DNA of 64,000 bases from Stomorhina lunata (GCA_933228675.1 OW121741.1:132073290-132137289), one strand, 5' to 3'; counted from the stretch's first letter, positions 24,701 through 35,931 are shown. Translations and numbers: made by a program. The notes: generated from the letters alone by a model not told the origin.

Positions 24701-26895
24701 AGGATAGGACTAGGATAGGACTAGGATAGGACTAGGATAGGACTAGGATAGGACTAGGATAGGACTAGGATAGGACTAGGATAGGACTAGGATAGGACTA
24801 GGATAGGACTAGGATAGGACTAGGATAGGACTAGGATAGGACTAGGATAGGACTAGGATAGGACTAGGATAGGACTAGGATAGGACTAGGATAGGACTAG
24901 GATAGGACTAGGATAGGACTAGGATAGGACTAGGATAGGACTAGGATAGGACTAGGATAGGACTAGGATAGGACTAGGATAGGACTAGGATAGGACTAGG
25001 ATAGGACTAGGATAGGACTAGGATAGGACTAGAATAGGACTAGAATAGGACTAGGATAGGACTAGGATAGGACTAGGATAGGACTAGGATAGGACTAGGA
25101 TAGGACTAGGATAGGACTAGGATAGGACTAGGATAGGACTAGGATAGGACTAGGATAGGACTAGGATAGGACTAGGATAGGACTAGGATAGGACTAGGAT
25201 AGGACTAGGATAGGACTAGGATAGGACTAGGATAGGACTAGGATAGGACTAGGATAGGACTAGGATAGGACTAGGATAGGACTAGGATAGGACTAGGATA
25301 GGACTAGGATAGGACTAGGATAGGACTAGGATAGGACTAGGATAGGACTAGGATAGGACTAGGATAGGACTAGGATAGGACTAGGATAGGACTAGGATAG
25401 GACTAGGATAGGACTAGGATAGGACTAGGATAGGACTAGGATAGGACTAGGATAGGACTAGGATAGGACTAGGATAGGACTAGGATAGGACTAGGATAGG
25501 ACTAGGATAGGACTAGGATAGGACTAGGATAGGACTAGGATAGGACTAGGATAGGACTAGGATAGGACTAGGATAGGACTAGGATAGGACTAGGATAGGA
25601 CTAGGATAGGACTAGGATAGGACTAGGATAGGACTAGGATAGGACTAGGATAGGACTAGGATAGGACTAGGATAGGACTAGGATAGGACTAGGATAGGAC
25701 TAGGATAGGACTAGGATAGGACTAGGATAGGACTAGGATAGGACTAGGATAGGACTAGGATAGGACTAGGATAGGACTAGGATAGGACTAGGATAGGACT
25801 AGGATAGGACTAGGATAGGACTAGGATAGGACTAGGATAGGACTAGGATAGGACTAGGATAGGACTAGGATAGGACTAGGATAGGACTAGGATAGGACTA
25901 GGATAGGACTAGGATAGGACTAGGATAGGACTAGGATAGGACTAGGATAGGACTAGGATAGGACTAGGATAGGACTAGGATAGGACTAGGATAGGACTAG
26001 GATAGGACTAGGATAGGACTAGGATAGGACTAGGATAGGACTAGGATAGGACTAGGATAGGACTAGGATAGGACTAGGATAGGACTAGGATAGGACTAGG
26101 ATAGGACTAGGATAGGACTAGGATAGGACTAGGATAGGACTAGGATAGGACTAGGATAGGACTAGGATAGGACTAGGATAGGACTAGGATAGGACTAGGA
26201 TAGGACTAGGATAGGACTAGGATAGGACTAGGATAGGACTAGGATAGGACTAGGATAGGACTAGGATAGGACTAGGATAGGACTAGGATAGGACTAGGAT
26301 AGGACTAGGATAGGACTAGGATAGGACTAGGATAGGACTAGGATAGGACTAGGATAGGACTAGGATAGGACTAGGATAGGACTAGGATAGGACTAGGATA
26401 GGACTAGGATAGGACTAGGATAGGACTAGGATAGGACTAGGATAGGACTAGGATAGGACTAGGATAGGACTAGGATAGGACTAGGATAGGACTAGGATAG
26501 GACTAGGATAGGACTAGGATAGGACTAGGATAGGACTAGGATAGGACTAGGATAGGACTAGGATAGGACTAGGATAGGACTAGGATAGGACTAGGATAGG
26601 ACTAGGATAGGACTAGGATAGGACTAGGATGGGACTAGGATAGGATTAGGATAGGACTAGGATATAGGATAGGACTAAAAGTAGGACTAAAAGTAGGACT
26701 AGGAGTAGGACAAGGACTAGGAATGGGAATGGGAAAAGGAAAGGGAAACGAATAGGAATGGGAATAGGACTAGGAATAGTACTAGGAGTAGGAATAGAAG
26801 TAGAAATAGGACCAGGAATAGGACCAGGAATAGGACCAGGAATATGACTTGAAATAGGACTAGAAATAGGAATAGAAGAGGACCAGGTATGGGAA
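21750..26895. repeat. 5.1-kb G-rich microsatellite: (GGACTA)n and 11-mer (GGATAGGACTA)n
   Basis: It opens with degenerate AGGAATAGGACT units, then a pure GGACCA block (about 21855-21960) and mixed 12-mers to about 22240. Long GGACTA hexamer blocks follow (about 22250-22915, 23645-23835, 24250-24370), alternating with 11-mer blocks (22916-23645, 23836-24250, 24371-26640). A paired variant CTAGAATAGG marks the 11-mer blocks near 23321, 24156, 24633 and 25029. The Pro-Gly frame on the minus strand (21693-21986) is a translation of the GGACCA block and not a gene. Confidence 0.98.
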
Positions 26896-27835
26896 TAGTA
26901 GCATAGAATTACAAGCAGTTAAAAATCAATGCTAAATATATTGCATTACCTATATCAGCAAATTCAATTGCCCCTCGTTAAAATTATTACAACACCTCCC
27001 CTAACCTCATATTTGATACACAAAGCCGTTTTCTCACACTCACACATATTATTCAAGCGTTTGCTGCACACGCTGACATTTAATTAAATGCGCCTAAAGC
27101 TATGTGTATAATATCCATCATTCTGCTACTAAAATCCACAAGATACACAATATCACACAATGCATACGCATAATACAACAAGTCCTTATGTATGTACTTT
27201 TCTACATTCCTCATATTATAAAGTACATACATAAATATCTATATTTAAATTTACTTACATACATATTTACTAGTAATATAGTAATAATACGTGTACTTTG
27301 AGTGTGTATATTTTTGTGGTTAGTTACATTAATGTTTACTATAGAACGAGTATGATTACACCCCCTAACTAACGGCCACTGAGTGCATTTTGCTAAATAT
27401 AAACATTAACCATCGACCTTTTAAATGTTTGCTGGGCATTTACTTTGCATTAAGTATGTGTGTGTGTTTGTGTTCGTGGCTTATTGTGATTTTCTATTGC
27501 CATTTTCGTTGCGAGAACATAGATTTGAACTTGCAAACATTGGTTTAACGTTGAGTTTCAATTATTTGCATTTTTGTTGGTCGGAGGTAAGTCAAGGCAG
27601 CAAATGCCGTCGGTTATTTTACAGGTTGTTATTGTTGGCAGTTCGTCGTCGTTGATTGTTTATGCAAAAAATTATTAGACAATTGTTACATAAATGCAAT
27701 TGTTTGCCTTTTTATGGCTGAAGGGAGAAAGGGGAATTGGTTTAACAATGATTTCATGTGCATTTAATGATTTTATAGATAATTTAATTTCCTATAGGTA
27801 ATTAAATTATAGAATAGAATGATACTGGAAGTAAC
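26895..27835. other. Unique sequence between microsatellite blocks
   Basis: Mixed-composition DNA that separates the main G-rich array from its decayed outlier. No gene supported; the frames at 27104-27301 and 27425-27655 lack recognisable domains. Confidence 0.5.
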
Positions 27836-28365
27836 ACTTTGTTTAGGACTAGAAATTAAACTAGGACTTTGAATATGAAAAAGGAATAGAACTACGAATA
27901 GAACTTGGACAAGGAATATGAAGGACTAGTAATAGTACTAGAAATAGGTCTAGGAATAGGACTAGAAATATTAATAAAAATAGGACTAGGAATATGACTA
28001 CGATTAGGAATAAGACTAGAAATAGCATTATAAATTTGACTAGAAATATAACTAGGGATAGTACAAGGATTATGACTAGGAATTTGACTTGAAATGATAC
28101 TTGAAACATGATGGAATATGCCTAGGAACAGGAGGAATATGACTTAGAATAGGACTAGTAATGAAACTGGGAATAGGACTGGGTATCGGAGAGGATTATG
28201 ACTACTAATAGGACTGGAAATATGAATAGGAATAGAACCAGGAGTAGAATTAAATATTGAAATTGGACTAGGAAAATAGGCAAATGATTAGTAGTGTCAC
28301 TAGGAATAGGACTAGAATATGACTACGATTTGGACTAGGTATATGACTAGGTATAAGAATCAAGA
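27836..28365. repeat. Decayed outlier of the GGACTA microsatellite
   Basis: Many degenerate AGGACTAG/GGAATA units (for example AATAGGACTAGAAATA near 27955) with frequent substitutions. The minus frame at 27861-28109 (rich in V, L, F) is a translation of it. Confidence 0.9.
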
Positions 28366-28406
28366 ATCAAAACATTACCTCATTATATTGTTTTGAACTT
28401 ACACGC

Positions 28407-28466
28407 AAAAGTTATTTATTATTACGTACCTAACTAAAAGTTATTTATTATTACGTACCTAACTAA
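28407..28466. repeat. Two direct 30-bp repeats
   Basis: AAAGTTATTTATTATTACGT followed by ACCTAACTA occurs twice in tandem. Confidence 0.85.
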
Positions 28467-28489
28467 GTTGGAAACAAAGTTGGGAACAC

Positions 28490-29000
28490 AGAGGTACTTT
28501 TTTGAAACTATGCCCGATATGATGTAAAAAGAGTAAAAAATAGTTTTTTTAGTACTTTTTTTTTCTTTTAAACCAAAGAATATAGAAAGGAACTTTGTAC
28601 TGCAATCAAAAAATGTGAAAAAAAATATTGGACACGTATTTGGTCCTTTTTTATTTCGGAGGGCAAAATGGGTAAAAATGGCTAAAACTTAACATATCAT
28701 TAAGTAATATGAATAAAAACAAAATGTTAACTGAGTTTTACAAAAATGTACTGAATTCAATTGGTACCAATGAAGTACTTAATAAGCGTATGAAACTTCT
28801 TTTGAAATTAGGGAATAAAAAGGGAAAAAAATGGAAACTTTATAACTTTTATATTGGTTATAGGGATGGAAACAAAAAGGCTTGTAGTTGGTACTTCTTG
28901 GAAAAAGTAATGTGTGAAAAATATTTTTGGTACTTTTTAAAATAAAATTTGCTTATCATTAAACTCCGAGAAAATCTCGGTCAACCAGGTACTTCAATGC
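28490..29000 (-). mobile_element. R2 dispersed repeat, copy 2
   Basis: It is the reverse complement of the R2 copy at 7421-8817. Shared landmarks are the GGTACCAATTGAATTC segment, the AACATATCATTAAG/CTTAATGATATGTT segment, and the terminal hairpin plus GGTCAACCAGGTACTT at 28979-28995. It lacks the 130-bp tandem repeats of the first copy. The open frame at 28709-28945 lies inside it and is not considered a gene. Confidence 0.8.
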
Positions 29001-29207
29001 GGACAAAATGAGCAGCGATTTGAACATGTACTTTTTGGTCAATAAATTACTTGGGGACAGGGATAGCAAGCATGGTACAATTGTACTTTTTTTGAAACAT
29101 ATGTAACCTGATTGGTACCGTGGTACTCCAGCGTCCTACTTGATACAATTTTCAATTCTTAATTTTTTACTGTTTAATAATGAAGTTTTTAGAAGACTTA
29201 AAATGTA

Positions 29208-30277
29208 CAGGGGTGTCATAGAAACCAAGTCAGTTTTTAAATTTCTCGGTTTTGAAAACCAATACTAGTTATATTTGGTGTCATGAAACCAAGTCGGTCT
29301 TGTTATTATTGGTTTTAAATCAAACAAAATGTTCGAATCAATTGTTTATTATTTCATTTGAAATTTTTTTGAAACATCAAAAATCAAATAAAACCAAAAT
29401 TATTCAAGAAAATTATTTGAAGAAAAACTTTCAGGTTTTTGCGATGTTTGTGGTATAGGTATAAAGAAAACGCTGCTATTTGGACAAATGAAGCTTGTAT
29501 ACCCCAACATCATGAAATGACCGAATTGTGGACTGGAAAAAATGTAATCTACCTACACCAAGAAACAAACCACAGCCAATCAAAGGACGATTGTCACTTA
29601 CATGCGATATTCGTTAAATTGCAAATAAAATATGTTGATATGAATTTGCTTCGCCAGTACCTCCACACAAAGAATATTCTACCCTTACAATTTTCCCCAT
29701 TTTTTAAATTTGTTATGTTTGATTTCAAAACTTGTTTTTATCTTATTACATGATTAAAAATGCTATGTAAACTTTTCACCCATCTCTTTCTATTTGAAAG
29801 TTAAAGCTAAAAAGTACCAAAAATATTTTTTCTCCTTTTCTCCCCTTTTTTTGAAAAGTACTTACTACTTGTACTGTTATTTTTTATTATTTTTGTAACT
29901 GATCCAAACTCGATTTCAATTTTGGTTCTATTGTTTTTAGTTTGGGAATTATATCGTTATTGAATTTTCCCTTTTTTATCCCCCACAGGGCCAAATTTTC
30001 AAAAATCTGTTCTTAGTGGATCTTTAAATCGAAAAAGGCACCAGTTGGACAGTAACGCCTTTGTTTTAAATTGATAGACCAATTTTGAAATGAAATCTGT
30101 TAACTGTAAGTTGCTTGGTTTATTTCCAATACTAAACCAATAATATTATTTTCTGTGACACATAAAACCAATAGAAAATGTAGTTCGAACATTAATATTG
30201 GAATTCATGACACCAATTTAATTTTTTTGTCGTTTTCAAAACCAATACCAATGAAATTGGTTTCTATGACACCCCTG
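29208..30277. mobile_element. 1,070-bp non-autonomous inverted-repeat element
   Basis: It begins CAGGGGTGTCATAGAAACC and ends with the reverse complement. Inverted ends extend about 90 bp and include a second TTGGTGTCATGAA motif on each side (29275-29287 and 30205-30216). Flanks share only GTA, so the target duplication is unclear and the superfamily is unassigned; the CAGGGG end is hAT-like. Inside, about 29805-30065 resembles R2. The open frame at 29439-29753 has no recognised domain. Confidence 0.65.
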
Positions 30278-30419
30278 GTAAACTGATTTTCATAAGTAGC
30301 TACAAAGCATGATTAATTTTCTATCCTATTGGTCTGATGCTTGTTACATGTATAAATGGGTGTGAGACTAACTTATAGTATTCCAATTGACTGTGAGTTA
30401 ATTTTAAGTTCAAGTGCAG

Positions 30420-30790
30420 AAATTTCTATTGAAAATGGTTTAAATAGGTTGATTATTTCAGGTACTGACTACAGGACCGAATTAATATGTGGGCTTATGA
30501 CCGCCACAACTTTTAGAAAATTTTACTTAATAATATACCGCTATAAGAGACTGTAACATATGTTCCTTGAAATGCTTCGTATTTGACCATACCTCTCATT
30601 TAAGATTTTCATTAAAAAATCACTTCAATATCCCGAGACAAGCGGTCCATACTTGACCCTAGCTATCTTAATGCAAGATATTTTTCTAAGCATTACAAAA
30701 TCTTCTTATTATGTTGGCAATCGTTTATCGGACCATTGTTTTTAGGGTACCAGAATCGGTCGAGCCAGACTATATTACTTTCTTACTTGT
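30420..30790 (-). mobile_element. Diverged Helitron-like copy
   Basis: It matches the 60850-61236 part of the Helitron-like copy: CTATTGAAAATGG, CGGTCCATACTTGACCCTAG, and the terminal GGTCGAGCCAGACTATA and CTTTCTTACTTGT. Fragmentary at the other end. Confidence 0.7.
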
Positions 30791-31109
30791 ATATTAAATT
30801 CTATTATTTATAATAATTTATATCTAATTGTTTTACAGGAAATTTGTCAAGAGGAATTTTAATGTTAACTTCAATTGTTAAATTTAAATCGATTTTTGGA
30901 TTAAAAGTGTTCAAATAAGATCGTTTAGAATTTTTGAGTGTATTTTTAAAGTCCAATTTTAATACAATATATTCCGTATAAAAAATGTTACTATCATGGT
31001 CTAAAAGTACAATTTGTTTCTATATTTGGTACAAAATCAAGAAAGCCATTTTCCATCCCTGCTTGGGGATATCAAATTGCTAGTGAATGGCTAAGGTAAC
31101 AGCGTATAT

Positions 31110-31229
31110 CAACCTACTCGAATCGGGTTTTTCAACAGTAACGCTACAAAAATACAGTGACAGGGACATATTTCTTGCTGCTCTTTTGACATTTCTCTTC
31201 AGTAAGGTTTGCCATTTCATGATGGAAAG
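31110..31229 (+). pseudogene. mariner M1, 5' part including start codon
   Basis: The segment GGTTTGCCATTTCATGATGG resembles the leader and start of mariner M2 at 62763-62781. It is cut at 31229 by hAT-A and continues after 34736: the ATG at 31222 and the codons after the insertion read as an N-terminus METRYT-like run (MERYTSQQRVEII). The left terminal repeat is not clearly recognisable; a weak match lies near 31063-31085. Confidence 0.65.
31222..31229 (+). repeat. 8-bp target duplication of hAT-A, left copy
   Basis: ATGGAAAG here and at 34729-34736. It fits the hAT consensus nTnnnnAn, and removing one copy with the element restores the mariner reading frame. Confidence 0.92.
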
Positions 31230-31478
31230 CAGTGTGGCCATATCCAAAAATATTTTACAGCTAAATCGGCTTTAAAATAATGCTAGAAAATGATAAACAA
31301 AATTCTATACTGCCAAAAAATAATGCTAAAATTATAATTGTATTATTTTTTGTTACTTTGATTAATATATCTTTATAGATGGCTTATTTTTCATAATTCT
31401 TCCCTATAAGCGCTTATTCCACATTATATTATTGAAACAAACTGATTAAAAAAAGTAACGGAATATGAATTGAACGAC

Positions 31479-31795
31479 ACATATCGTCGTGCGAAAGTTT
31501 ATATGCCCTATACGCCAAAATGCATTTTGAGAAAATCGATCTTGAAATTGTAACTTAATTTTTCTAAAAAATTATACAATAGAATTTTGATATTTTACAC
31601 CATATATTTGGCGTATAGAGCAAAACAGCAGGATATAGAACAAAACAGACACTATTTATCTCAGAAACTAGACGAGATAGCCGAAAACGGATTGCAGATT
31701 TGAAAAATTTAGGGTCGAAAAACTAAAGTGGCATCATTAACTCAAAATGTGTATAATGGCGGATAGAGCACATAAACTCCCGCATGACGATATGT
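31479..31795. mobile_element. 317-bp MITE inside hAT-A
   Basis: Inverted ends of about 50 bp: ACATATCGTCGTGCGAAAGT on the left pairs with the end at 31760-31795 (...CGCATGACGATATGT), including a CTCTATCCGCCA/CCCTATACGCCA block. An AATTGAA occurs near both ends but not flush on the left, so the duplication is unproven. Confidence 0.7.
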
Positions 31796-32387
31796 AATTG
31801 AAGTATACATGTAATTACTAATTTATATACATTTATGTACGAAATTTTGCCATTTGATACCAGTTATTATAGAAATTGCGTATGTAACAAATAAACTAAA
31901 AATTGTCATTATTTTCAGAGCATTTAAGTGATTTTTGTCTCATTTAGTGAGTTTTAACAAAATAGTTTGTATGGGAGCTATGTGCAAATATGGACCGATT
32001 TCAACGAAATTTGATAAAGTGATTTCTGTGTACATTAGAGCGTCTCGACTTATATGGGGAAAAAATAAAGTTCGCCGTACACCATCGAATATAAAGCATT
32101 GCTGTGAGACAGTTTCAAAAAATTTTTTTTTAATTTTTTTCGTTGCACATTGGGGTCGCCAAAATACATTTTTCGTTATATCTTCGGCATTTACAGTCGG
32201 ATCTCGAAGTGTGATATATCGGTGTTTTTGTCTCGAGGAGGCCAACATTTTTCTTTAATAGTCATTATTCTTGGGTGTCCGGTTCTAGTATTTATCTATC
32301 AGACCCCTGTTCCTACCACCCTAATGTACCACCCTAATATCAGAAAATTAAAGCTCTTAAAAAATCGTTAAACTTTTACTAAGGAAG

Positions 32388-32522
32388 TTTTTCGATTTTT
32401 CAAACCGATCTATTATAATAGATCGGTTTGAAAAATCGAAAAATCCCTATGTGCAGCAAAATAAGAAATTCCTTGTTTGTAATTACAAACAAGGAATTTC
32501 TTATTTTGCTGCACATAGGGAT
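32388..32522. repeat. Two abutting perfect palindromes (56 bp and 80 bp)
   Basis: 32388-32443 is a perfect 56-bp palindrome centred at 32415/32416, and 32443-32522 is a perfect 80-bp palindrome centred at 32482/32483. The matching right arm (33664-33735) has the simple, unduplicated sequence, so the left arm has gained about 67 bases as an inverted copy of its own flanks. Confidence 0.95.
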
Positions 32523-33149
32523 CGCCAAAGTACATTTTTCGTTATATCTTCGCCATTTACTGTCGGATCTTAAAGTGTAATATATCGATGTTTTTGTCTA
32601 ACGAAGGCCAATCATTGAGCTTAAATACATTCTTCTACATAGTACCTACCCAAGATATTTTAACTCATACAACAAGAATTATAAACATTTTAAATCTTTT
32701 AATCAATTATGTTTTAAAAAGATCCAAGTTTGCTGTATTTTTGACGGCTCTTAAGTTCTGAAAAAATGTGGCCCATGGGTTGCTCACCAGTGACAGCCAA
32801 GGCAGATTAATGTACTACATGAACAAAACGTTCAGTGTCTGTTTAAAGGCATAGATAAGCTGTGAAAATAATTAAGTTTAGTTTTTTAATCATTGACCTC
32901 AAGTACAATCTTCTAGTACTTTTTTTTGATAATAATCATTGATCTCAGATATCCGTTCTAGTATTTATTTTAAATTGTGAAAAAATATCATATAAAAATT
33001 CACAGTGTAAATACCCAAACAGTCTCTTAGTTTGTCTTGCTATTCGTTTTATCCACGAAATAATTGTTTGAATTTCGTCTGTGTCTGTATAACATTTAAT
33101 CGCGATGTGTTTAATTTAATTATAAACTATTAAAAATTAATTTAAATAA

Positions 33150-33413
33150 ACAACAGCCTCCCGAACTCTCCGCTTTTATTTTATCTGCCATTTTGGTTCT
33201 TGTGAAATCCAACCTCAAGCAATTCCAATAGATGATATATCTTGGGTTCATCAATTGCCGGACGACGTTCAAGAAATGCTTCGTCTGCCCATAGAAAATA
33301 ACGTTTACTTTTTCCACCCGGTCCACAATTTCAGAATTTTTTTGACTGAGCCGCCATGCTTGCAATTCTTAATGCAAGAACTGCTGAAGCATTACAGTTT
33401 TCCAAAGATGTAA
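33150..33413 (+). other. Unrecognised open stretch inside hAT-B (no start codon)
   Basis: Codons from 33150 to the stop at 33411-33413 are open, and the distal two-thirds has protein-like composition (includes IDDISWVHQLPDDVQEML, then a PHE/HIS-rich FFHPVHNF and LQFLMQELLKHY). There is no in-frame ATG near its beginning; an AACAACAG at 33150-33156 could be a splice acceptor. A minus-strand frame (33120-33365) overlaps. I recognise neither. It may be a remnant of a transposon protein or a captured host exon. Confidence 0.35.
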
Positions 33414-34389
33414 TGATGACGAAATACCAGCTAACATAAGGAAAATACTTTCTGTTGATGGTTTTATTTACTAAACTTAATTATTTTCACAGCTTATCTA
33501 TGCCTTTGTATGAGTTAAGATATATTGGGTAGAAGAATGTATTTAAGGTTAATGATTAATATCGCAAAACATTGGCCTTCATTAGACAAAAACATCGATA
33601 TATTACACTTTAAGATCCGACAGTAAATGGCGAAGATATAACTAAAAATGTATTTTGGCGATCCCTATGTGCGGCAAAATAAGAAATTCCTTGTTTGTAA
33701 TAGATCGGTTTGAAAAATCGAAAAACTTCCTTAGTAAAAGTTTAACGATTTTTTAAGAGCTTTAATTTTCTGATATTAGGGTGGTACATTAGGGTGGTAG
33801 GAACAGGGGTCTGATAGATAAATACTAGGACCGGTTACCTGAGAATAATTACTATTAAAGAAAAATGTTGGCCTCTTCGAGACAAAGACATCGATATATC
33901 ACACTTCGAGATCCGACTTTAAATGCCGAAGATATAACGAAAAATGTATTTTGGCGATCCCAATGTGCGACGAAAAAAATTAAAAAAAAATTTTCGAAAC
34001 TGCCTCATAGTAATGCTTTATATTCGATGGTGTACGGCGAACTTTATTTTTTCGAGACGCCCTAGTGTACATAGTCAGTATTTGTTTTAAATTTCATGAA
34101 AATATTCTGCTATTTCTGGAAAAATACAAATTCTGAGACCTAAATAATTGACCGATTTTGACGAATTTTAATAGCCATGGTCCCACGACCAAAATAACTT
34201 TTTGTATCAAAATATCTTTAGAATTACTACCAGTACTTTGATTATAAGGTTTGCATTGGTGTTCAGCTATCCCTCTAGATTGACAGACATCTTTAAATTG
34301 AGAGGAAGTGATTCTAAGTATTTTGGATATAACACTAATAGTTCTATGCGTTACATACAACAGCACTGTATTGTTAAAACTGTGCAAAA

Positions 34390-34728
34390 ATAACGATGTC
34401 TATGGGGCCCTTTATAATGTACTCTTCGGCAGTTGTAGCAAGTTAAATTTTTTTCTGACACATAAACAATGTGATGCCATTTCCATTCAGTTTAGTGACG
34501 GGGTTACAAATTTAAATGTGTAATCAACAAAAAATTGTGGTAGATTTTGAAATTAAGATTATTTATTTGATTAAATAAATATTTTGTATAAAAAAAGAAT
34601 GCTAAAAATGCTAAAAATATAATTGAAAAATGCTAAAAATAATGCTAACTGCAAAATGAAAAATTTGCAGCTAAATTAAAAATAAAAATGCTAAATCTAG
34701 CCGCAAAAATGCCAAAATGGCCACACTG
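34390..34728. other. Right subterminal region of hAT-A
   Basis: It carries several ATGCTAAAA motifs in the orientation opposite to those at 31277-31335, up to the CCACACTG terminus. No coding potential. Confidence 0.75.
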
Positions 34729-35313
34729 ATGGAAAGATATACGAGCCAACAACGAGTAGAAATTATTAAAATTTACTACCGACATTCGGAGCTAAATAGT
34801 GGCCTCAACGTGCAGATGGTGAGGAAAATTATCGAGTGATTCACGAGAAGCAAATGCATCCTCAACGTGTTACTGTGTGGTGTGGTTTTTGGGCTGGAGG
34901 AATCATTGGACCTTTTTTTATGAAAATGTGGCAGGTCAAGCGCAAACAGTCAATGGTGTTCGGTATCGTGAAATAATAACCAGTTTCTTCTTGCCTATAA
35001 TTGAAGAAATGAATGTGGAAGGCCAGAGAAACAATTCAATTGCTACATCAGTCATTTCCCGGTCGTGTTATTACAAGCTTTAAAAGAGGAAATTGGACGC
35101 TGCATTAATGAAAGACCGCAGCATTTATGCAAAAAGGTCATTGAAAATTTCATTTAAATATCGCAGCAAAGACCGGCGGCCATCTGCACGATATCTTGTT
35201 CCATATATAACTTCATTCTATCTACTTTACGATATAATAAAGTTCCACGATTTTTTTTAAATATCTGTGTTTTATTTAAAATTTAAAAATTGCTTTCAAG
35301 TTGGGACACCCTT
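34729..35313 (+). pseudogene. mariner M1 transposase, 3' part, internally deleted
   Basis: After the hAT-A duplication the frame resumes with RYTSQQRVEIIKIYYRHSE. It then jumps, by an internal deletion, to a segment matching the central catalytic region: IHEKQMHPQRVTVWCGFWAG, GGIIGPFF, then VNGVRYREIITSFFLP (about 34840-35010). Frameshifts and stops follow, and the end of the protein is recognisable near 35066-35200. The catalytic acidic residues upstream of the deletion are gone. The right terminal repeat reads TTGGGACACCCTT with TA at 35314-35315. Compare M2 at 62667. Non-functional. Confidence 0.8.
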
Positions 35314-35325
35314 TAGTTTATAACG

Positions 35326-35366
35326 TACTTCGTTGAGTACTATAACTTATAGTACTCAACGAAGTA
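35326..35366. repeat. 41-bp near-perfect hairpin palindrome
   Basis: Arms of 20 bp (TACTTCGTTGAGTACTATAA and its exact inverse) surround a single C at 35346, just outside the right end of mariner M1. Confidence 0.93.
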
Positions 35367-35629
35367 TTTATTGTTATTTTTAGTGTACTTCGTGAAAGTC
35401 GTTATGATTAAGGTTGAGTATTTTAACAGGTATTCTAAATTTTTACCTTAATTGAACAGTTTGTTTTGTATGTGATATTGTACCGAACTTGCCTAAGTAC
35501 AGTACGGTACCTTAATATATAGTATTTTAGAGTATTTTTTTCGAACCTTGATAAGAATAAACAATATTTTAAAATTATCATTATTTATCGAAACTTAAAC
35601 ACAAATTAAAATATTTAATACAAATTACA

Positions 35630-35931
35630 TTATGTGAACCGCCGTGGTATAGCAGGTTAGTCATCCGCCTAGCATACCAGAGGCCCAAGTTCGATCCCTG
35701 GCCAGACTCACTTGAAAAAATAAATTTTCAAAAAAGCGGCGGTTCACCTCATAACTCAGCTAGCCACTGGTTATTGAGTATTAGGCTATGTAAAACTTCT
35801 CTAACTAATGCATTTGCCGTTCGGAGCCGGCGTTAAAACGTAGGTCCCTTTCAATGAGTCTAAAAATAGAAACGGATGCAGCTCATTGTCTGAGAGAAGT
35901 ACCCCTTGTTCCAATTGGAATGTTGTCGGGG

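Larger units (their letters stand above)
32036..34064. mobile_element. hAT-B, 2,029-bp element with very long inverted repeats
   Basis: Ends TAGAGCGTCTCGA and TCGAGACGCCCTA are flanked by the 8-bp duplication GTGTACAT (32028-32035, 34065-34072), which fits nTnnnnAn. The inverted arms are about 0.6-0.85 kb (32036-32885 against 33470-34064). The left arm has two additions: a double palindrome at 32388-32522 and 174 bp at 32671-32844. The centre (32886-33469) is single-copy here. No transposase motif is seen. Short open frames inside the arms simply reflect the arms. Confidence 0.88.
31840..34390 (+). mobile_element. Helitron-like element split by hAT-B
   Basis: 31840-32035 and 34065-34390 match consecutive parts of the intact Helitron-like copy at 53850-54330: TTTAGTGAGTTTT, GGGAGCTATGT.CAAAT, GGACCGATTT, then ATTTTGACGAATTT.AATAGCCAT, TTTAGAATT, and ATGCGTTACATAC. 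The junction in the intact copy (near 53978) is uninterrupted. Confidence 0.85.
31230..34728. mobile_element. hAT-A, non-autonomous hAT element hosting later insertions
   Basis: Termini are CAGTGTGGCCAT and its inverse ATGGCCACACTG-like end (CCAAAATGGCCACACTG), flanked by ATGGAAAG on both sides. Subterminal regions carry repeated AATGCTAAAA motifs (31277-31335 and 34597-34705), as expected for transposase-binding repeats. The span of 3,499 bp includes a MITE (31479-31795), a Helitron-like element and hAT-B, leaving a core of roughly 0.6 kb with no transposase. Confidence 0.88.

Noticed and set aside
21750..26895. Telomeric repeat array
   Set aside because: The unit is GGACTA/GGATAGGACTA rather than TTAGG, flies generally lack TTAGG telomeres, and the array is internal with unique sequence on both sides.
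29439..29753. 104-codon frame as a possible gene
   Set aside because: It lies inside an inverted-repeat element and has no recognised motif.
31935..32258. Overlapping open frames of about 100 codons on both strands, mirrored at 33865-34065
   Set aside because: They lie across the boundary and inverted arms of hAT-B and have no protein similarity that I recognise.
35630..35710. Functional tRNA gene
   Set aside because: A and B boxes are present, but the cloverleaf is incomplete, and the sequence continues into a SINE body with a tail and target duplications.
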